Source: Chloroflexota bacterium (GTDB lineage Bacteria; Chloroflexota; Anaerolineae; Anaerolineales; UBA11579). Taken from it: DNA of 64,000 bases. Below the pieces are notes generated by a model that ran no database searches, had not been told where the DNA came from, and worked only from the letters and a program-made list of their open reading frames with translations. The translations under genes and the position numbers were made by a program. Positions 59,524 through 64,000 of this stretch are shown in pieces (position 1 is the stretch's first letter; each line of letters starts with the position of its first letter). Location of the stretch: contig JABFGG010000001.1 of NCBI GenBank assembly GCA_013112575.1, forward strand, positions 612,104 to 676,103, written 5' to 3'.

Positions 59524-61382
59524 CCTTCGGGTTCCTGGAAGGGGTCCTGGATGATCCTGATGAACAGGAAACTGTCCTGCCTGAAGATGAGTTCATAGTT
59601 CCCCGCTGAGATGCCCTCATTGATCTCATCATAGATGCGGGCATTGCCCGTATGGGTGGGGAACAACATGTGGTCCGCTTCAGGGTTGTCCTTGCGGCTG
59701 TCCAGGTAGACTTCATAGTCTTCAAAGCGTTCGTGGACCCAGCGGCCATCCATGTCCGGCAGGAAACCAATCGGGTAACTGCTCAAGATGCGTCCAGGCT
59801 CTTCATTCCTGTCGTAATAGTCATAGAGCGCATCGTTAAGGTCCTGTAGATAGACCTGCCGGGCCAGCGTGTCCTGTCGTTCATAAAGAACGTTGTCATT
59901 AAATTTCCAGGCGGAGGCCAATACCAAAAGTATAAGGGGCACAGCAATCACATAGGAACGCAAACGGGCAAGGTTGAGGCGGTTAAATATCGCTTCAAGG
60001 CCAATGCCGGTGGCTACGGCGATAAAAGGCATAGGGATAGCCCAGTTGCGGAATTCGTAACTCAGGAAGATGGACCACAAGAATGAATAGCCAAAGACAA
60101 ACAGCAGGGCCAGCCAGCGGTAGCCGGAATCCATGAAGAAAAAGGCAATGACAAGAAAGCCGAAGACCAGCACGTAACGCCCAAGGCCGTCGATGGCTAC
60201 CAGGAAACGGTCGAAGTAGCTCAGGCCGGCATAAATGTCATTGGTCACGTAGGCAAAGACCGATTCGTCACGGCCAGTCATAATGCGCCATTGGGTGAAG
60301 ATGTACCAGGGCGCTACGTAGATGAGTAACACCAATGAAGGGATTACCAGGATGCGCACTTTTTCCCAGAAGCGTATTTCTTTGACGTGGTGCAAGACTA
60401 ACAGGTAGCCCAGGAAAGGATAAAAGAAATAGATGTAGAGGCCGGTTTGTTTGGTGATGGCCGCGGCGGCGCTGATGATGGCTCCGAAGAGGAGGTATTG
60501 TTTGATGGTGTCCAGATTTTCCAGGTTACGGGCTTTCAGCAAGGCGTATACGGCCAGGAAACTCATAAAGGCTACAGGTATGTCAACGTAACCAGCCCCG
60601 ATGTATTCCGGCAAAAAGCGCTGGAAGATCTGCTGGAGCATGAAGATGCCAAAGAAGTAACCCAACGAGCGATGCTCGATAGCCAGGTCGAGGAAGAGCA
60701 GCATGATCGCCAGGGTGAATATAGGCATGATGGCCTTGGCGAAAAATACCACTTCATAGCTGTCGATGAAGACGTAGGAGATCGACCAGAGGATGGGGAT
60801 CAACTGGGGATATTCCCAGGTGCTGGTGGCGGGTTTGTTGGTGGCCCAGTCGACGGCCCAGGGGTGCCAGGAACTGAGTGCATCCCAGGTATTCCACACC
60901 GTACCAACATTGCTGCCAAGGAAATTCAGTATCCACCACAGGCTGCTCAATGCTAAAAGCCCGGCAACTACGGTCAGCAAGGTCTTGATGCGCTCGGAAA
61001 CGATGGCCTCTTTGTTTTCCTGTTCGTCAAGATGGCGCAGGGGGTCGATGAAGTTGTGCCAGGCCTGGCGTAGTTGGGCTAACCAGTTGTCCAGAATTTT
61101 GACGGCCTGCACGCTCAGGTCGCTGATGGACAGCGAAAAGGCAGATCGGTAAAGCCAGATTAGCAAGCCCACTTCTAATGCGAAGATGGTTAATAGGATG
61201 GGGCGGATATACAGGTCGGTGATTACTAAAAGGCCCACCCCGGCGTAATTGGCGGCCATGCTGAGGGCCAGGGAGAAGACGAGAATCTGTAGCAGGTTCT
61301 TATTAAAACGGAACAGCCTGAGCAAAAGAAAGCCAGGCAGGAAAGTCATTTGAATGATGGCGAGGATGCCGAAGATGAACAT
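59520..61382 (-). CDS. Polytopic membrane protein, GT39/ArnT-like glycosyltransferase (copy 2)
   Basis: 620 residues with about 12 membrane helices. The same N-terminal block as copy 1 (FGILAIIQMTFLPGFLLLRLF), then LGSNVGTVWNTWDALSSWHPWAVDWATN with the loop-1 Asp, and the C-terminal region with LPDMDGRWVHERFEDYEVYLDS, which matches GFLPDLEGLQVAERFEDYDSY of copy 1. It probably transfers a sugar from a polyprenyl-phosphate carrier on the outer face. First gene of the tightly overlapping cluster that runs down to 58505. Confidence 0.87.
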   Translation of the reverse strand: MFIFGILAIIQMTFLPGFLLLRLFRFNKNLLQILVFSLALSMAANYAGVGLLVITDLYIRPILLTIFALEVGLLIWLYRSAFSLSISDLSVQAVKILDNWLAQLRQAWHNFIDPLRHLDEQENKEAIVSERIKTLLTVVAGLLALSSLWWILNFLGSNVGTVWNTWDALSSWHPWAVDWATNKPATSTWEYPQLIPILWSISYVFIDSYEVVFFAKAIMPIFTLAIMLLFLDLAIEHRSLGYFFGIFMLQQIFQRFLPEYIGAGYVDIPVAFMSFLAVYALLKARNLENLDTIKQYLLFGAIISAAAAITKQTGLYIYFFYPFLGYLLVLHHVKEIRFWEKVRILVIPSLVLLIYVAPWYIFTQWRIMTGRDESVFAYVTNDIYAGLSYFDRFLVAIDGLGRYVLVFGFLVIAFFFMDSGYRWLALLFVFGYSFLWSIFLSYEFRNWAIPMPFIAVATGIGLEAIFNRLNLARLRSYVIAVPLILLVLASAWKFNDNVLYERQDTLARQVYLQDLNDALYDYYDRNEEPGRILSSYPIGFLPDMDGRWVHERFEDYEVYLDSRKDNPEADHMLFPTHTGNARIYDEINEGISAGNYELIFRQDSFLFIRIIQDPFQEPEG

Positions 61383-61508
61383 TCAGGAAACTCCGCAATA
61401 ATCACCAGCAAATCTGGCGAATGCGGCCTGATTATAACGCGCAGAGCTTAATCTGCCATGTGTCGCTAACTTCAGATCAAATAAGTTGGGTTTCGTCTTC
61501 TGCAGGTT

Positions 61509-61796
61509 TTATTCGCCTGACAAAGGGTCGGGGATGGGATCATCCACGTTTTTGATCTGAGGTTCAGGTTGGCTGCGGCGGAAGGTGACGAGGCCAGTGA
61601 TCAAAGGGACCAGCACAGAGAGGCAGCCAGCACAAACAATAAGCACGCCAAACCAGGTGGCGGCGCTGGCATCGGCAATCAGATCAGTACGCCCGGTAGC
61701 TGCTATATTGCCGCCATAGGCCAGAATACACAGACCGGGGCAGCCGCACAAGAGGGTAGCAGCCAAAGTGGCTAAGATCGCGATACGTCGTTCCAT
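61509..61796 (-). CDS. Small two-helix membrane protein
   Basis: 95 residues with two hydrophobic helices (about 5-32 and 45-70) and a polar C-terminal tail. An N-terminal Cys-rich stretch (LLCGCPGLCILAYGG) is notable. Its ATG overlaps the TAA of the peptidase gene by one base (TAATG), so it is translationally coupled. No family was recognised. Confidence 0.7.
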   Translation of the reverse strand: MERRIAILATLAATLLCGCPGLCILAYGGNIAATGRTDLIADASAATWFGVLIVCAGCLSVLVPLITGLVTFRRSQPEPQIKNVDDPIPDPLSGE

Positions 61797-63742
61797 TATG
61801 GAGTGTCCTCCTCGTAAAGATTCTCAATGTGAACGGGTTCAATGTCGTCGGCCAGCGGGAAGCCGAAGATGCGAGAATAGAAATAGAGTTCGGCTTCGAG
61901 AGCGCGTTTGATGTTCTCTGCCTGACGGAAGCCGTGCTGTTCGCCTTCAAATGGTAAATAAGCTACAGGCAGCTCTTTGAACTTGACGGCCTCGGCCATA
62001 CTCTCAGACTGTTCCGGGGGCACGATCTTGTCCTCCAGGCCCTGAAAGAAGATCACCGGCTTGGAGAGCTTGTGGGCGTTGTGGATGGGCGAGCGCTGCT
62101 TGTAGAGTTCTTTTTCTTCGGGATACGGCCCTATCATACTGTCCAGGTAACGCGACTCGAACTTATGGGTGTGCAGCGCCAGAGCTTCCAGGTCACTTAC
62201 GCCGTAGTGGCTGGCCCCGACGTGAAAGGTGTCCCCGAAGGTGAGAGCGGCCAGGGTGGTATAGCCCCCGGCGCTGCCGCCTGTGATAGCCAACCGTTCC
62301 CCATCCACGTCGCCGCGTGCAACCAGGTATCTGGCGCCATATTCACAGTCTTCTACATCGACAACGCCCCAGTTGCCATTTAGGCGTAACTGATATGCGC
62401 GTCCGTAACCTGTGCTACCCCCATAATTGACATCCAGTACGGCAACACCGCGGCTGGTCCAATATTGGATGCCGAGGCGCAAACTGCTGACGGTGGCCGA
62501 AGTAGGGCCGCCGTGGCTCATGACGAGCAGAGGCGGTTTTTCATTCTGCGGCCCATCATAACGAGGGTTTATGGGAGGATAGTAAAGGCCATAAGCGGTG
62601 CGCTCATTGGCAGTGGGAAAAGCAACGGGTTCTGGTTGTGAGAGATAGCCCGCATCCAGACCTATCTCGGTGGAGCGCTTGAGGACAGTCTCCTCCCCAG
62701 ATTGCAGTTCGCGCAGGATGATGCTGGTTGGTGTGTTGGGCGAACCGCCCTCAAATACAACCTTGTTGCCGAAGACGTGCAGGTCGCTGATCTGTGTGTG
62801 GGGTGCTTCAACTTTAGTGAATTCACCGTTTTTGGTATTGATGCGCCCCAGACCCCAAAAGCCATTTTGAGTGTAGGTGCAAAAGATACTTGTTGAGGAT
62901 TCGAAGCCATAATTGCTCAGTCCAAAAACCCATTGTGGATAGCCAAACTCGGCTTCTATTTCGAGGACGGCTTCGACGGCCCCATCCACCCAGCGGTAGA
63001 AATTGCCCCAGCCGTTGCGGTCGGAGATGAAATAGAGTGTACCGTCCGGGGACCATTCCGGTTGAAAGACCGTTTCGTCAATGGCCCCGGCTATCTGGTG
63101 CCCGTTTGAAATCGAACCATCTTCATTAACGTCTGCCAGCCACAATTCGGTGCCGTCCCAGGGCATGTTGGGGTGGTTCCAGGTCAGCCAGGCCAGTTGT
63201 TTACCGTCCGGGCTGAGGCGCGGGGAAGCATAGAAGTCGTTGCCGGAAGCCAAGACAGCGGTGACCTCACCACTATCGAGATCCAAGGCAACCAGCGAAT
63301 TGCTCTCTTCTTGTCCGTCCTGGCGATGGTCTTCAAGGATACACAACATGCGCTGGCGATGCGTATCGTAGTGATAATCGGCATAGCGCAGCGCGGCCTC
63401 GGGGGTGACAGCCACCGGTTCTTCCCCGGGAAGCTGGCGGTACAAACGCTGGTCGCTGAAGTTGGAGAAGTAGACGACGCCATCCACAACTGTAAATGCT
63501 CCGCCGCCATATTCGTGCACGCGTGTGCGGGCATTAAACGGAGCAGGGTTGATGTCTTCCATTTTGCCGTCCGGGCTGCGTTTGACGATAACGTAACGGC
63601 CAGCTTCAGAGGGGCGGCGTTCCGTCCAATAGATATCCTCGCCATCAAAACAGATCTCATTCAATTTTATACTGGCCGAGGCGATCAGGTCGCTGGTGAT
63701 GGGGGACTTCCAGGAGCCGTAAGGAGCGGTTTGTTTGGTCAT
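61796..63742 (-). CDS. S9 family prolyl-oligopeptidase-type serine peptidase
   Basis: 648 residues, cytoplasmic (no signal peptide). The N-terminal beta-propeller (about 30-390) has repeats such as SPDGKQLAWLTWNHPNMPWDGTELW. The alpha/beta-hydrolase domain (about 395-640) carries the triad: Ser490 in GGSAGGYTTL, Asp571 in GLEDKIVPPEQSE, His603 in EGEQHGFRQAENI. GRAYQLRLNGNWGVVDVEDCEYGARYLV is the usual oxyanion-side region. It cleaves short peptides, as acylaminoacyl or dipeptidyl peptidases do; the exact class is not certain. Confidence 0.93.
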   Translation of the reverse strand: MTKQTAPYGSWKSPITSDLIASASIKLNEICFDGEDIYWTERRPSEAGRYVIVKRSPDGKMEDINPAPFNARTRVHEYGGGAFTVVDGVVYFSNFSDQRLYRQLPGEEPVAVTPEAALRYADYHYDTHRQRMLCILEDHRQDGQEESNSLVALDLDSGEVTAVLASGNDFYASPRLSPDGKQLAWLTWNHPNMPWDGTELWLADVNEDGSISNGHQIAGAIDETVFQPEWSPDGTLYFISDRNGWGNFYRWVDGAVEAVLEIEAEFGYPQWVFGLSNYGFESSTSIFCTYTQNGFWGLGRINTKNGEFTKVEAPHTQISDLHVFGNKVVFEGGSPNTPTSIILRELQSGEETVLKRSTEIGLDAGYLSQPEPVAFPTANERTAYGLYYPPINPRYDGPQNEKPPLLVMSHGGPTSATVSSLRLGIQYWTSRGVAVLDVNYGGSTGYGRAYQLRLNGNWGVVDVEDCEYGARYLVARGDVDGERLAITGGSAGGYTTLAALTFGDTFHVGASHYGVSDLEALALHTHKFESRYLDSMIGPYPEEKELYKQRSPIHNAHKLSKPVIFFQGLEDKIVPPEQSESMAEAVKFKELPVAYLPFEGEQHGFRQAENIKRALEAELYFYSRIFGFPLADDIEPVHIENLYEEDTP

Positions 63743-63767
63743 ACTCTGCTGCCCTATACCTTCTCAC

Positions 63768-64000
63768 TCAGCATTGGAATAGCGACCAGAACTTTTGGTT
63801 GCGAAGCTCTTCATCCGAAAGCACCAGGGCGCGGATGGCTTCAGGAAGTTGCTCTCGCTGCCAGTGGCATTCGTTTCGTCCAGCCTCATCACGTTTATTG
63901 GGCAGTGAAGCTGCCCGAACAGCCCGAATGGCATAGGCTGCCGCGCCGAGTTCGTGGTCGGCCATATGCGCGGTGGCCACTGCATGTCCGGCCGAACGGG
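63768..64000 (-). CDS. Putative immunity-protein-family gene (partial, N-terminus off the right edge)
   Basis: The frame is open from the right edge to the stop at 63768 (about 76 codons). AGHAVATAHMADHELGAAAY, AIRAV, NECHWQREQLPEAIRALVLSD and NQKFWSLF match a conserved family annotated as putative immunity protein (Imm5-like) and common in soil bacteria. Whether it protects against a toxin is not shown; no toxin gene is visible in the window. It ends 25 nt before the peptidase gene on the same strand. Confidence 0.75.
   Translation of the reverse strand, partial: RSAGHAVATAHMADHELGAAAYAIRAVRAASLPNKRDEAGRNECHWQREQLPEAIRALVLSDEELRNQKFWSLFQC

Overview
The window reads as a chromosomal stretch of a Chloroflexota bacterium, most likely an uncultured Anaerolineae. 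The basis is the style of the gene set rather than a marker gene: many lipoproteins with Thr-Pro linkers, WD40-repeat surface proteins, a Ser/Thr kinase with a Thr-Pro extracellular stalk, a SAM-riboswitch-controlled cobalamin methionine synthase, and mixed ATG/GTG/TTG starts. GC is moderate. No rRNA, tRNA, CRISPR array or prophage was seen. Sixty protein genes are supported, including partial genes at both edges.

Layout. 1-6.5 kb: envelope proteins (DUF4349 lipoprotein, an Ig/FN3-type lipoprotein, a LysM-CARDB protein and a tandem pair of small unknown membrane proteins). 6.5-14.8 kb: pcrA helicase, a small membrane protein, galE, a WD40 lipoprotein and three more envelope proteins, ending in a double bidirectional terminator. 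15-18.6 kb: two receiver/GAF sensor kinases in one minus-strand operon, the upstream one lacking key phospho-residues. 18.7-24 kb: DnaJ, HtrA-type protease, NUDIX hydrolase, lipoprotein, Ser/Thr kinase. 24-33.8 kb: YjbQ and an in-frame downstream ORF, an L7/L12-like small protein, a flavin oxidoreductase, a GH25 lysozyme with four C-terminal repeats, methyltransferase, MmcQ, YdcZ, a GNAT/ArsR-type pair and a metzincin-like lipoprotein. 33.9-42.3 kb: diaminopropionate ammonia-lyase, a 14-blade WD40 protein, unknown proteins and FtsK. 42.4-45.9 kb: RNase Z, GNAT, a cyclase-family enzyme and an orphan PD-(D/E)XK protein.

45.9-54.3 kb is the methionine / one-carbon region. A promoter, a SAM-I riboswitch and a terminator precede full-length metH. 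Four genes follow, most with 8-nt overlaps: an unknown protein, a REP-associated tyrosine transposase carrying a perfect REP-like palindrome inside its own coding sequence, a methyltransferase and a MerB-like protein. A homocysteine methyltransferase/MTHFR fusion ends the block. 54.4-64 kb holds an aldo/keto reductase and then a minus-strand block: GT2-GtrA, two GT39-like membrane glycosyltransferases, a second GT2, DUF2304, a prolyl-oligopeptidase-type peptidase and a partial immunity-like gene.

The most notable observation is the MerB-like (alkylmercury lyase family) gene at 51742-52416. It has an in-frame TGA exactly where MerB has its catalytic Cys159. The reading frame continues downstream with recognisable MerB C-terminal sequence. 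A 7-bp hairpin with a GGUC apical loop starts 13 nt after the TGA, and its loop begins 20 nt after it, as in bacterial SECIS elements. This makes it a strong candidate for a selenocysteine-containing MerB-family enzyme sitting in a methionine-cycle operon. No selenocysteine machinery gene lies in this window, so that part must be checked elsewhere in the genome.
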